Shown here: positions 1 to 11,611 of the stretch, one piece after another
How the letters are laid out: each line of letters opens with the position of its first letter
Position numbering within the stretch: position 1 is the stretch's first letter
Source of the DNA: Streptomyces sp. P3
GTDB taxonomy: Bacteria > Actinomycetota > Actinomycetes > Streptomycetales > Streptomycetaceae
Direction of reading: 5' to 3'
Assembly: GCA_016893485.2 (NCBI GenBank)
Contig: JAFEKX020000001.1
Coordinates: forward strand, 2,046,001 to 2,110,000
Length of the DNA: 64,000 nucleotides
The notes under the pieces: model-generated
Database searches by the model: none
What the model was told of the DNA's origin: nothing
The model's input: the letters and a program-made list of their open reading frames with translations, nothing else
Position numbers and translations under genes: made by a program

Positions 1-343
1 TCAGCGCGCGGTCCGGCACAAGGCGGAACAGCCGCTTCTTGGGGTTGCCGGGCTGCGGCTCCCCGGTGACCGTGCCGATCTCGACGTGGTCGAAGCCGAG
101 CATCGACATGCCGTCGATCGCGACCGCGTTCTTGTCGAAGCCGGCCGCGAGCCCGAAGGGGCCGTGCATGCGCAGCCCGAACGCCTCGGTGCGCAGCTCC
201 TCGTACCGGGGCGCGAGGGCGGCCGCGACGAACGTCCGCAGCACGGGGATACGGACGGCGAGCCGGATCCAGCGGAAAGCGAGGTGATGGGCCTGCTCCG
301 GGTCCATCCGTTTGAAGACCAGACGGAAGAAAAGCTTGTACAT
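1..343 (-). CDS. pyrD: Dihydroorotate dehydrogenase (quinone), class 2, 5' part only
   Basis: Oxidises dihydroorotate to orotate, the fourth step of UMP synthesis; class 2 enzymes sit at the membrane and pass electrons to quinone. The first 114 codons are visible, from an ATG at 341-343 (MYKLFFRLVFKRMDPEQAHH). The amphipathic N-terminus is typical of membrane-associated class 2 enzymes. FGLAAGFDKNAVAIDGM (FMN-binding region) and EIGTVTGEPQPGNPKKR follow. The frame is uninterrupted and runs off the left edge, so the catalytic Ser region is not in view. An AAGGA lies about 12 bases upstream of the start. The gene is last in the local pyr cluster after carB, separated from it by a hairpin, so it may be partly uncoupled from carB transcription. 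Confidence 0.93.
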   Translation of the reverse strand, partial: MYKLFFRLVFKRMDPEQAHHLAFRWIRLAVRIPVLRTFVAAALAPRYEELRTEAFGLRMHGPFGLAAGFDKNAVAIDGMSMLGFDHVEIGTVTGEPQPGNPKKRLFRLVPDRAL

Positions 344-383
344 GTCTCAGGTGTCCTTCGAAACCTCGTGAGCCTCACAAGAA

Positions 384-407
384 GGGGACACCGTTTCCGG
401 TGTCCCC
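384..407 (-). terminator. Hairpin between carB and pyrD
   Basis: Perfect 10-bp inverted repeat (384-393 and 398-407, arms GGGGACACCG / CGGTGTCCCC) with a four-base loop. Read on the minus strand it is followed by TTCTTGT. It lies between the carB stop (418-420) and the pyrD start (343). It looks like an intrinsic terminator or attenuator that would reduce read-through from carB into pyrD. Confidence 0.6.
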
Positions 408-417
408 CTCAGGGCTG

Positions 418-3718
<3,301 letters not shown>

Positions 3719-3726
<8 letters not shown>

Positions 3727-4854
3727 GCTGGCCCTCCATCAGAGATACGAAGCGGTCGAACAGGTAGGCGGCGTCGTGCGGGCCGGCTGCCGCTTCGGGG
3801 TGGTACTGGACGCTGAACGCCGGCCGGTCCAGGAGCCGCAGCCCCTCGACGACCTGGTCGTTCAGGCAGACGTGGGAGACCTCCGCGCGGCCGTAGGGGT
3901 CTCGGAGACCTGGTCGAGGGGCGCGTCGACGGCGAGTGGTTGTGCGCGGTGACCTCGACCTTGCCCGTCGTACGGTCCTGGACGGGCTGGTTGATGCCCC
4001 GGTGGCCGTACTTCAGCTTGTACGTGCCGAAGCCGAGGGCGCGGCCCAGGATCTGGTTGCCGAAGCAGATGCCGAAGAGCGGGGTGCCGCGCTCCAGGAC
4101 GGCCTGCATGACGGCGACCGGGTGGTCGGCGGTGGCGGGGTCGCCGGGGCCGTTCGAGAAGAACACCCCGTCGGGCCGTACGGCGTACACGTCCTCGACG
4201 GTCGCGGTGGCCGGCAGGACGTGCACCTCGATGCCTCGTTCGGCCATGCGGTGCGGGGTCATGCCCTTGATGCCGAGGTCGACGGCGGCGACGGTGTACT
4301 TCTTCTCGCCGATCGCGGGGACGACGTACGTCTCCTTGGTGGCGACCTCGGCGGAGAGGTCGGCGCCCGTCATCTCGGGGGCCTCGCGCACCTCGGCGAG
4401 CATGGTGTCGTCGTCGGGCAGCGCGGGGCCGGAGAAGATGCCGACGCGCATCGCGCCGCGCTCGCGCAGGTGGCGGGTCAGCGCGCGCGTGTCGATGCCG
4501 GAGATCCCGACGACGCCCTGGTTGCGCAGTTCCTCGTCGAGGGAGCGGCGGGAGCGCCAGTTGGACGGCACGCGCGCGGGTCGCGCACCACGTAACCGGC
4601 GACCCAGATGCGCTGCGACTCGGGGTCCTCGTCGTTCACACCGGTGTTGCCGACGTGCGGGGCGGTCATCACGACGACCTGGCGGTGGTACGACGGGTCG
4701 GTCAGGGTCTCCTGGTAGCCGGTCATGCCGGTGGAGAACACGGCCTCGCCGAAGGTCACCCCACGGACCCGTAGGCACGGCCGCGGAAGATCCGGCCGTC
4801 CTCCAGGACGAGTACGGCGGGAACCTTGTCGGCTCCCCTGGTGGAGGTGGTCAT
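3719..4854 (-). CDS. carA: Carbamoyl-phosphate synthase small subunit, glutaminase (several indels)
   Basis: Class I glutamine amidotransferase subunit that hydrolyses glutamine and channels ammonia to CarB. Start ATG 4852-4854 ([20 protein letters not shown]). The catalytic Cys motif [10 protein letters not shown] and upstream FFSNGPGDP are visible. The end is [13 protein letters not shown] with TAA at 3719-3721, overlapping carB by 8 bases. Frame changes: near 4745 (one G lost from a run of five), near 4573 (one C lost in [10 protein letters not shown]), near 3936 (about four bases lost within the conserved NHGFAVDAP segment) and near 3895 (one C lost, SETPYGR). Correcting all four gives 380 residues, a normal CarA. 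The 4-base loss is the only site that is not a single-base homopolymer change. Confidence 0.92.
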
Positions 4855-5444
4855 CGTGCGCCTTCCGTGTCGGTCGTCTCGAGACTCTTGTTGATCATGC
4901 TGTTCAGGGTGTCGACCCACTCCGCGTGCTCGGCCGCGTGGTCGGAGCGGAACCCGGAGTCGATCAGCCGGTCGCCGTGCGCCCAGGTCACGACCAGGAG
5001 ACCGCCCTCGCTGAGGACCTTCCCGGCGATGCCCTTGCCGAGCAGGGCCTCGCGCAGCGCCCCGGCCGGGATGAAGAAGTCGGTGGCTCCGGGTCGTACG
5101 ACGTCCAGGCCGGCCTCCGTCAGGGTCAGCTCGACCCGGCTGCGGGTGCCCAGGCCGTGCGCCACGATGCGGTCGAGCCACTGCCCGGCGGTGGTGGAGC
5201 CGTGGTAGCGGCCACTCATCGACAACACAGCCAGTTTCGCCTCGCCATGCTCTTCCGGCGACGTGGGCAGCTCGGGCAGGTCGCCCTGGAGCGTGCCGCG
5301 CCACTTCCAGCCCTCGCGCATCAGCCAGTAGACGAGCGCGATGAACAGGGCGAGGCCGACGAGCCAGCCGATGCGGGCGGCCCAGTCGGTCACCGGGGCG
5401 GACTTCTCCCCGGCCGCGAGGTGGGTCAGTTCCAGAGGTGTCAC
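4851..5444 (-). CDS. Membrane-anchored protein of the pyr operon, PH-like domain
   Basis: 197 residues, uninterrupted. Start GTG 5442-5444 overlaps the pyrC stop (GTGA), and the stop overlaps the carA start, so translation is coupled on both sides. One transmembrane helix near residues 22-41 ([20 protein letters not shown]) is followed by a soluble domain with short beta-type segments ([20 protein letters not shown]). Streptomyces carries a protein of this kind between pyrC and carA, and it has been assigned a bacterial PH-like fold. The role is unknown; the position suggests a link to pyrimidine enzymes at the membrane, which is inference only. Confidence 0.75.
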   Translation of the reverse strand: MTPLELTHLAAGEKSAPVTDWAARIGWLVGLALFIALVYWLMREGWKWRGTLQGDLPELPTSPEEHGEAKLAVLSMSGRYHGSTTAGQWLDRIVAHGLGTRSRVELTLTEAGLDVVRPGATDFFIPAGALREALLGKGIAGKVLSEGGLLVVTWAHGDRLIDSGFRSDHAAEHAEWVDTLNSMINKSLETTDTEGAR

Positions 5445-6726
5445 GTGAGCTTCCCGTCGACGAGCGTGGCCTTGCCCCGGAGCCAGGTGTGCGTCACACG
5501 GCCCGGCAGCTCACGCCCCTCGTACGGGGTGTTGCGGCTGCGCGACGCGAAGCCCGCGGGGTCCACCGACCCACGGTATTCCGTGTCGACGAGCGTGAGG
5601 TTGGCGGGCTCACCAGCCGAGACGGGACGGCCGTGCCCGTGTGCCCGCCCGATCGCTGCGGGCTTGGCGGACATACGCTCGGCGACCCCGGCCCAGGTGA
5701 GGGCCCGGTGTCCACCATGGTCTCCTGCACCACTGACAACGCGGTCTCCAGGCCGACCATCCCCATGGCGGCGGCGGCCCACTCGCAGTCCTTGTCCTCG
5801 TGCGGGTGCGGGGCGTGGTCGGTGGCGACGATGTCGATCGTGCCGTCGGCGAGCGCCTCGCGCAGGGCCAGGACGTCCCGCTCGGTGCGCAGCGGCGGGT
5901 TGACCTTGAAGACGGGGTTGTAGGAGCGCACCAGCTCATCCGTGAGGAGGAGGTGGTGCGGGGGTGACCTCGGCGGTCACGTCGATGCCCCGGGACTTGG
6001 CCCAGCGGACGATCTCGACGGACCCGGCGGTCGACAGGTGGCAGATGTGGACGCGGGAGCCGACGTGCTCGGCGAGCAGGACGTCCCGGGCGATGATCGA
6101 CTCCTCGGCCACCGCCGGCCAGCCCCCGAGCCCCAGTTCGGCGGAGACGACACCCTCGTTCATCTGGGCGCCCTCGGTGAGCCGCGGCTCCTGCGCGTGC
6201 TGGGCGACGACTCCCCGAAGGCCTTCACGTACTCCAGGGCGCGGCGCATGATCACCGCGTCGTCGACGCACTTGCCGTCGTCGGAGAAGACGGTGACCCC
6301 GGCGGCCGACTCGTGCATGGCGCCCAGCTCGGCGAGCTTCTTGCCCTCCAGGCCGACGGTGACGGCGCCGATGGGCTGCACGTCGCAGTAGCCGTGCTCC
6401 TGGCCGAGCCGGTAGACCTGCTCGACGACGCCGGCGGTGTCGGCGACCGGGAAGGTGTTGGCCATGGCGAACACGGCCGTGTAACCGCCGCTTGCAGCGG
6501 CGCGGGTGCCGGTCAGGACGGTCTCGGAGTCCTCGCGGCCGGGCTCGCGGAGGTGGGTGTGCAGGTCGACGAGACCGGGCAGCAGCACCTTGCCGTCGGC
6601 CTCGACGACCTCTGCGCCCTCGGCGCTCAGCCCGACGCCCACCTCGGCGATGGTGTCCCCGTCGATCAGCACGTCCTGCGGCTCGCCGCCGAGGATCTTC
6701 GCACCACGGATCAGGATCTTGCTCAT
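5441..6726 (-). CDS. pyrC: Dihydroorotase (three indels)
   Basis: Cyclises carbamoyl aspartate to dihydroorotate, step three of UMP synthesis. Start ATG 6724-6726 ([20 protein letters not shown]). The zinc-binding [10 protein letters not shown] motif is at residues 54-63, with HICHLST, a metal-ligand region (IVATDHAPH) and a C-terminus ending VDGKLT. Frame changes: near 6213 (one G lost, [15 protein letters not shown]), near 5962 (one C gained, [19 protein letters not shown]) and near 5711 (one C lost, [14 protein letters not shown]). Correction yields 428 residues. The gene sits 5 bases after pyrB and overlaps the PH-like gene. Confidence 0.92.
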
Positions 6727-6731
6727 GTGAC

Positions 6732-7708
6732 TTACTTCTCCTCGATACGGGCGTGGCTGACGGCCGGTTCGTTGCCGCCCAGAAGCAGATAGAGCACGGC
6801 CATCCGGATGGACACTCCGTTTGCGACCTGCTCGACGACGGTGCAGCGGTCCGAGTCGGCGACCTCGGCGGTGATCTCCATGCCCCGGACCATCGGCCCC
6901 GGGTGCATCACGATGGCGTGCTCGGGCATCTTCGCCATCCGCTCGCCGTCCAGTCCGTAGCGCCGCGAGTACTCGCGCTCGGTCGGGAAGAACGCCGCGT
7001 TCATGCGCTCGCGCTGCACGCGCAGCAGCATCACCGCGTCGGACTTGGAGAGCGTGCTGTCGAGGTCGTACGACACCTCGCAGGGCCAGGACTCGACGCC
7101 GACCGGCACCAGGGTCGGCGGGGCGACGAGGGTGACCTCGGCGCCGAGGGTGTGCAGCAGGTCGACGTTCGAGCGGGCGACCCGGCTGTGCAGGATGTCG
7201 CCGACCAGCGTGATGCGCTTGCCGGCGAGGTCCCGCCCGATCCCGGTGTCCCGGCCGACGAGCCGGCGCCGCATGGTGAACGCGTCGAGCAGCGCCTGCG
7301 TCGGGTGCTGGTGGGTGCCGTCGCCGGCGTTGATGACGGCCGCGTCGATCCACCCGGAGGTGGCGAGCCGGTACGGCGCCCCGGAGGCCCGTGCCGGATG
7401 ACGACCGCGTCGACGCCCATGGCCTCCAGGGTCTGCGCGGTGTCCTTCAGGGACTCGCCCTTGGAGACGCTCGACCCCTTGGCGGTGAAGTTGATGACGT
7501 CGGCCGAGAGGCGCTTCTCGGCGGCCTCGAAGGAGATACGCGTACGCGTGGAGTCCTCGAAGAAGAGGTTCACGACGGTACGGCCGCGCAGGGTCGGCAG
7601 TTTCTTGATCGGCCGGTCGGCGACCCTGGCCATCTCCTCGGCGGTGTCGAGGATCAGGACGGCGTCGTCGCGGGTGAGGTCGGCGGCCGAGATGAGATGA
7701 CGCTGCAT
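6732..7708 (-). CDS. pyrB: Aspartate carbamoyltransferase catalytic chain (one frameshift)
   Basis: Joins carbamoyl phosphate to aspartate, the committed step of pyrimidine synthesis. Start ATG 7706-7708 ([20 protein letters not shown]). The carbamoyl-phosphate loop FFEDSTRTR is at residues 49-57, with a later [11 protein letters not shown]. The frame breaks near 7392 after VVIRHG, where one G is missing from a run of four; the downstream frame continues as [20 protein letters not shown]. Corrected length is 325 residues. No regulatory PyrI subunit is nearby, as is usual in actinobacteria; control is by PyrR. Confidence 0.93.
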
Positions 7709-7793
7709 CTTTCAGGCTCCGTAAGGCAGTTCAGGTCGGGAGAATTCGGGCAGACGAGGGCGCGGCGTGCCACAGGGGCACGGCGTCCGTCCG

Positions 7794-8357
7794 CTACGGG
7801 GTCTGCTTCACACCGAGCAGCACGGTGTCGCGACCGTCCTCCTCGGCGAGCTGGACCTTGACCGTCTCCCGCAACGACGTGGGGAGGTTCTTGCCGACGT
7901 AGTCGGCGCGGATGGGCAGTTCGCGGTGGCCTCTGTCGACCAGGACCGCGAGCTGCACCGCGCGGGGGCGCCCGATGTCGTTCAGGGCGTCGAGGGCGGC
8001 GCGGATGGTGCGGCCGGAGAAGAGCACGTCGTCGACGAGGACGACCAGGCGGCCGTCGATGCCGTCACCGGGGATGTCGGTGCGGGCCAGCGCGCGCGGC
8101 GGGTGCATGCGCAGGTCGTCGCGGTACATGGTGATGTCGAGGGAGCCGACCGGGATCTTGCGGTCGGTGATCTCCTCGAGCTTGACGGCGAGCCGCTGGG
8201 CGAGGAAGACGCCCCGGGTCGGAATGCCGAGGAGCACCACGTCGTCGGCGCCCTTGGCGCGCTCGACGATCTCGTGGGCGATGCGGGTCAGGACCCGCGC
8301 GATGTCCGGGGCTTCGAGAACCGGCCGGGCATCGGACTCGTACTGCTGGGTGTCCAT
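7794..8357 (-). CDS. pyrR: Bifunctional pyr operon regulator / uracil phosphoribosyltransferase
   Basis: 187 residues, intact. RNA-binding regulator that represses the pyr operon when UMP/UTP is high and also has uracil phosphoribosyltransferase activity. Start ATG 8355-8357 ([20 protein letters not shown]) behind AAGGAGG at 8368-8374. The PRPP-binding loop [19 protein letters not shown] and the PyrR-type YRDDLRM segment are visible. It is first in the pyr operon, 85 bases ahead of pyrB. Its own leader carries the RNA element it is expected to bind, overlapping the ribosome-binding site, which implies autoregulation at translation initiation. Confidence 0.95.
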   Translation of the reverse strand: MDTQQYESDARPVLEAPDIARVLTRIAHEIVERAKGADDVVLLGIPTRGVFLAQRLAVKLEEITDRKIPVGSLDITMYRDDLRMHPPRALARTDIPGDGIDGRLVVLVDDVLFSGRTIRAALDALNDIGRPRAVQLAVLVDRGHRELPIRADYVGKNLPTSLRETVKVQLAEEDGRDTVLLGVKQTP

Positions 8358-8365
8358 AAGAAACG

Positions 8366-8402
8366 GACCTCCTTCTCCGCCTCACGGGACGGACCTTAAA
8401 GG
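8366..8402 (-). promoter_or_regulatory. PyrR-binding RNA element in the pyrR leader
   Basis: Read on the minus strand the leader contains TCCG-TCCCGTGAGG-CGGA followed directly by AAGGAGG and the pyrR ATG. The loop TCCCGTGAGG fits the PyrR recognition consensus (UCCnGnGAGG), and the flanking TCCG/CGGA forms the short upper stem. Because it adjoins the Shine-Dalgarno sequence, bound PyrR should block translation initiation, as described for mycobacterial PyrR, rather than act by attenuation. No separate terminator/antiterminator pair was seen upstream. Confidence 0.65.
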
Positions 8403-8511
8403 ACGTCGGATTTGCGCCATCCACGGTAGCAGGCCGGGGCGACGTCCCTGATCACCCCTATGGAGTAATCGGCCGGGGTCGGCACGGAAGAGCCGGTGCG
8501 GACCATTCGGC

Positions 8512-8554
8512 TTGACGCGGAAGCGTAACGCTGCGTAACCTCACAGTGAGTTAC
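8512..8554 (+). promoter_or_regulatory. bldD promoter with overlapping BldD operator
   Basis: TTGACG at 8512-8517 and TAACCT at 8536-8541 are spaced 18 bases, a plausible principal-sigma promoter. The -10 lies inside an inverted repeat, GTAACCTCAC-A-GTGAGTTAC (8535-8554), matching the BldD binding style (half sites of TNAC / GTNA type around C-A/T-G). A further GCGTAACG copy lies at 8523-8530. Established knowledge: BldD represses its own gene. The position, overlapping the -10 and about 56 bases ahead of the start codon, fits autorepression. Confidence 0.6.
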
Positions 8555-8609
8555 GAGCCGCGCGGCGCGGAAACACTGCAGCCGCGTCGACACAGTGTCC
8601 GGGAGCTAT

Positions 8610-9110
8610 ATGTCCAGCGAATACGCCAAACAGCTCGGGGCCAAGCTCCGGGCCATCCGCACCCAGCAGGGCCTTTCCCTCCACGGTGTCGAGGAGAAGT
8701 CCCAGGGACGCTGGAAGGCGGTCGTGGTCGGGTCGTACGAGCGCGGCGACCGTGCCGTCACCGTGCAGCGCCTCGCCGAGCTGGCGGACTTCTACGGGGT
8801 TCCGGTGCAGGAGCTGCTGCCGGGCACCACGCCGGGCGGGGCCGCCGAGCCGCCGCCGAAGCTGGTCCTCGACCTGGAGCGACTGGCCCACGTGCCCGCC
8901 GAGAAGGCCGGCCCACTGCAGCGCTACGCGGCGACGATCCAGTCCCAGCGCGGTGACTACAACGGCAAGGTGCTCTCGATCCGCCAGGACGACCTGCGCA
9001 CACTCGCCGTCATCTACGACCAGTCGCCCTCGGTCCTCACCGAGCAGCTGATCAGCTGGGGCGTGCTGGACGCGGACGCGCGCCGCGCGGTCTCCCACGA
9101 GGAGAGCTGA
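8610..9110 (+). CDS. bldD: Developmental master regulator BldD, c-di-GMP-responsive repressor
   Basis: DNA-binding repressor that holds Streptomyces in vegetative growth; c-di-GMP glues two C-terminal domains together and activates DNA binding. 166 residues from ATG 8610 (MSSEYAKQLGAKLRAIRTQQ), chosen because GGGAG at 8601-8605 precedes it and known BldD proteins start here. A GTG at 8595 would add five residues. The XRE-type HTH covers about residues 8-70. The bipartite c-di-GMP signature is intact: RGD at 114-116, eight residues, then RQDD at 125-128. The frame is uninterrupted. The gene is alone on the plus strand between the pyr operon and nusB, and is followed by strong hairpins. Confidence 0.97.
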   Translation: MSSEYAKQLGAKLRAIRTQQGLSLHGVEEKSQGRWKAVVVGSYERGDRAVTVQRLAELADFYGVPVQELLPGTTPGGAAEPPPKLVLDLERLAHVPAEKAGPLQRYAATIQSQRGDYNGKVLSIRQDDLRTLAVIYDQSPSVLTEQLISWGVLDADARRAVSHEES

Positions 9111-9137
9111 GCCCGTCTCCTGCTTGAGCAGAAACGT

Positions 9138-9183
9138 GCCGCCGGGGTGGCCGGAACTTCACGGTTCCGGCCACCCCGGCGGC
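9138..9183 (+). terminator. Terminator downstream of bldD
   Basis: Perfect 20-bp stem (9138-9157 with 9164-9183) and a six-base loop, followed by TTTCTGC. It begins 27 bases after the bldD stop. It is a strong intrinsic terminator despite the short U tract, as is common in Streptomyces. Confidence 0.85.
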
Positions 9184-9217
9184 TTTCTGCGGGCCTCAGG
9201 GGCCTCATGGGTACGGG

Positions 9218-9263
9218 AACGCCGAAGGGCCCGCAGCGGTGTCGCTGCGGGCCCTTCGGCGTT
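9218..9263 (-). terminator. Terminator downstream of nusB
   Basis: Perfect 21-bp stem (9218-9238 with 9243-9263) and a four-base loop, lying 25 bases beyond the nusB stop in the direction of nusB transcription. It has no T run on the minus strand, so it may work as a bidirectional or U-tract-independent stop between convergent bldD and nusB. Confidence 0.75.
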
Positions 9264-9287
9264 TCGCTCGCGTACTCGCGTCCTGCC

Positions 9288-9723
9288 TTACGCCTCGTCC
9301 CGGCGCAGCGAGGGCTTCAGGTCCTTGAAACGGCCCAGCAGGGCCGTTGACGAACGAGGGCGACTCGTCCGTGGAGAACTCCTTGGCCAGCTGCACCATC
9401 TCGTCGAGGACCACGGCGTCCGGCGTCCCGTCGGCCCAGATCAGCTCGTAGGCGCCGAGGCGCAGGATGTTGCGGTCCACCACGGGCATGCGGTCGAGCG
9501 TCCAGCCGACCGAGTACTGCGCGATCAGCTCGTCGATACGGCGCGCGTGCTGCGCGTACCCCTCGACCAACTCCATCGTGTACTCGCTGACGGGCGGCTG
9601 CCGGGTGTCGTCCCAGGAGAGCCGGATCCAGTCCGCGAGGACGGTCTGGACGCCGACACCGCGCTGGTCGCCCTCGAAGAGGATCTGGAAGGCGCGCTTG
9701 CGGGCCGTATTGCGGGCAGCCAC
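9288..9723 (-). CDS. nusB: Transcription antitermination factor NusB (one frameshift)
   Basis: RNA-binding antitermination protein that works with NusE/S10 at boxA of rRNA operons. Start GTG 9721-9723 (MAARNTARKRAFQILFEGDQ). The family core is visible: VDRNILRLGAYELIW and AVVLDEMVQLAKEFS. The frame shifts near 9346 after FVNG, where CC has become CCC. Removing one C restores LLGRFKDLKPSLRRDEA and the TAA at 9288-9290, giving 144 residues. Uncorrected, the frame runs to 9205 through the terminator and encodes a nonsense tail. It lies 2 bases after efp and is probably co-transcribed with it. Confidence 0.9.
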
Positions 9724-9725
9724 GG

Positions 9726-10291
9726 TTAGCTGTTCACCCGGCCGAGGTAGTCGCTGGAGCGGGTGTCGACCTTGATCTTCTCACCGGTGGTGATGAAGAG
9801 CGGGACCTGGATCTGGTGGCCGGTCTCCAGGGTGGCGGGCTTGGTGCCACCGGTGGAGCGGTCGCCCTGGACGCCGGGCTCGGTCTCCTGGACGACCAGC
9901 TCGACGGCGGCCGGCAGCTCGACGAAGAGCACCTCGCCCCGTGCTGGGCGACCGTGGCGGTGAAGCCCTCGATCAGGAAGTTGGCGGCGTCGCCGACGGC
10001 CTTGCGGTCGACCATGAGCTGGTCGTAGGTCTCCATGTCCATGAAGACGAAGTACTCGCCGTCCATGTACGAGAACTGCATGTCGCGCTTGTCGACAGTG
10101 GCCGTCTCGACCTTGACGCCGGCGTTGAACGTCTTGTCGACGACCTTGCCGGAGAGCACGTTCTTGAGCTTGGTGCGCACGAAGGCAGGGCCCTTGCCGG
10201 GCTTGACGTGCTGGAACTCGACGACGGACCAGAGCTGGCCCCCGTCGAGCTTGAGTACCAGGCCGTTCTTGAGGTCGTTCGTGGAAGCCAC
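9726..10291 (-). CDS. efp: Elongation factor P (one frameshift)
   Basis: Relieves ribosome stalling at consecutive prolines. Start GTG 10289-10291 ([20 protein letters not shown]) with AGGAG upstream. The KOW-like N-terminal domain has the tip loop KPGKGPAF with Lys33, followed by two OB domains and the C-terminal signature [12 protein letters not shown]. The frame breaks near 9940, where one G is missing from a run of five ([14 protein letters not shown]). Corrected length is 188 residues, the family norm. It sits between pepQ and nusB. Confidence 0.93.
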
Positions 10292-10352
10292 GGTTGCGGA
10301 ATCTCCTGGACTGACGTGGACGACCCCGGGACACGCGCACAGCTCGAAAAAG

Positions 10353-11458
10353 CTAGAGCGCGAGCAGCTCCTTGGTCGTGATGGTGAGTAGCTCGGGTCC
10401 GCCGTCCGCCTCAGGGCGTACGACGAGCGTGTCATCGATCCGGACACCGCCCCGGCCCGGGAGGTGGACCCCGGTTCGACGGTGACCGGCACGCAAGCGT
10501 CCAGTTTACCCATGGCCGCGGGGGCCAACTGCGGGTCCTCGTCGATTTCGAGTCCGACACCGTGGCCGGTGAGGGGTGCGAGGCCCTCGGAATGCCCCGC
10601 GGAGTCCAGCACCTGACGGGCCGCGCGGTCGACATCGCGGTAGGCCGCGCCGGGGTCAGGGACTCCCTCGCGGCGCGCTGGGCGGCGAAGACGAGGTCGT
10701 AGAGATCGATCTGCCAGTCCGCGGGCGAGGTCCCGATGACGAACGTGCGGGCGATCTCGCAGCGGTAGCCGCGGTAGTCGGCGCCGAGGCAGACGGAGAG
10801 GAAATCTCCTTCCTCGACCCGGCGGTCGGTCGGCCGGTGGCCGCGTCTGCCCGAGTGCGGGCCGGCGGCGACGGAGGTCGCGAAGGCGGGGCCGTCGGCG
10901 CCGTGGTCGACGAGCCGTCGCTCCAGTTCGAGGGCGAGATGTGGCGTTCGGTGCGGCCGACGAGGATCGACTCCAGCAGCTCGCCGAGGGCCTGGTCGGC
11001 GATCTCGGCGCCGATGCGCAGACAGGAGATCTCCTCCTCGTCCTTGACGACCCGCAGCTGTTCGACCGCGCCGCCGATGTCGGTGAGGCGGAGCGTGGGC
11101 GCGACCGAGAGAAGGGCTCGGTGGCGGGCCACGGTGAGGTGGTGCTCTTCTACGGCCAGAGATTCCGCGCCCTGGGCCGCCGCGAGGTCTGCCGCCGCCA
11201 CGGCCGGGTCGGCGCCGGGGGCCGCGAGTTCGTGGATGCGGAGGGATTCGTCGGGGCGGTTCTCCGCGGGGCGGTCCTCCGGGGGCCGGTGGTGACGAGG
11301 AGGTCCTCGCGCTTGCCCAGGAGCAGGACGGTGCCCTGTGGGGCCGGGCCCGCCAGGTAGCGCACGTTGGCCGGGCGGGTGACCAGGGTGGACTGGCTGC
11401 CTGCGGCTTGCGCTCGTTCTCTCAGCCTGGCTCGGCGGGCTGCGTAGACCTCTGACAT
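10353..11458 (-). CDS. pepQ: M24-family Xaa-Pro aminopeptidase/dipeptidase (four frameshifts)
   Basis: Metallopeptidase that removes N-terminal residues before proline; its position next to efp is conserved in actinobacteria. Start ATG 11456-11458 ([20 protein letters not shown]). The pita-bread domain is visible in pieces: [33 protein letters not shown] (His and acidic ligands) and [13 protein letters not shown]. Single-base losses near 11288, 10937, 10669 and 10468 scatter it over several frames. Restoring them gives 369 residues ending [10 protein letters not shown] with TAG 10353-10355. The two metal-binding Asp residues lie in a segment that must be read across two of the breaks. Confidence 0.85.
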
Positions 11459-11611
11459 GAGATGAGCGTAGGAGGGGTGGCTGGATTGTGCCGGGTGGGA
11501 GGGTGCCGTTCGGGGACGGGGGCGGGTTCGAGTGTTGTTTGCCGGGTGCGCGTCCGGTGGGGGCTGGTCGCGCAGTTCCCCGCGCACCTTAGGAGATGCC
11601 CCTCCCGTTGG

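Noticed and set aside
8595..8609. Upstream GTG start for bldD giving MSGSY extension
   Set aside because: The GGGAG ribosome-binding site would fall inside the coding region, and known BldD proteins start at the ATG at 8610.
9205..9287. NusB with a long Arg/Ala-rich tail
   Set aside because: Tail reads through the terminator because of one extra C near 9346; the corrected frame stops at 9288.
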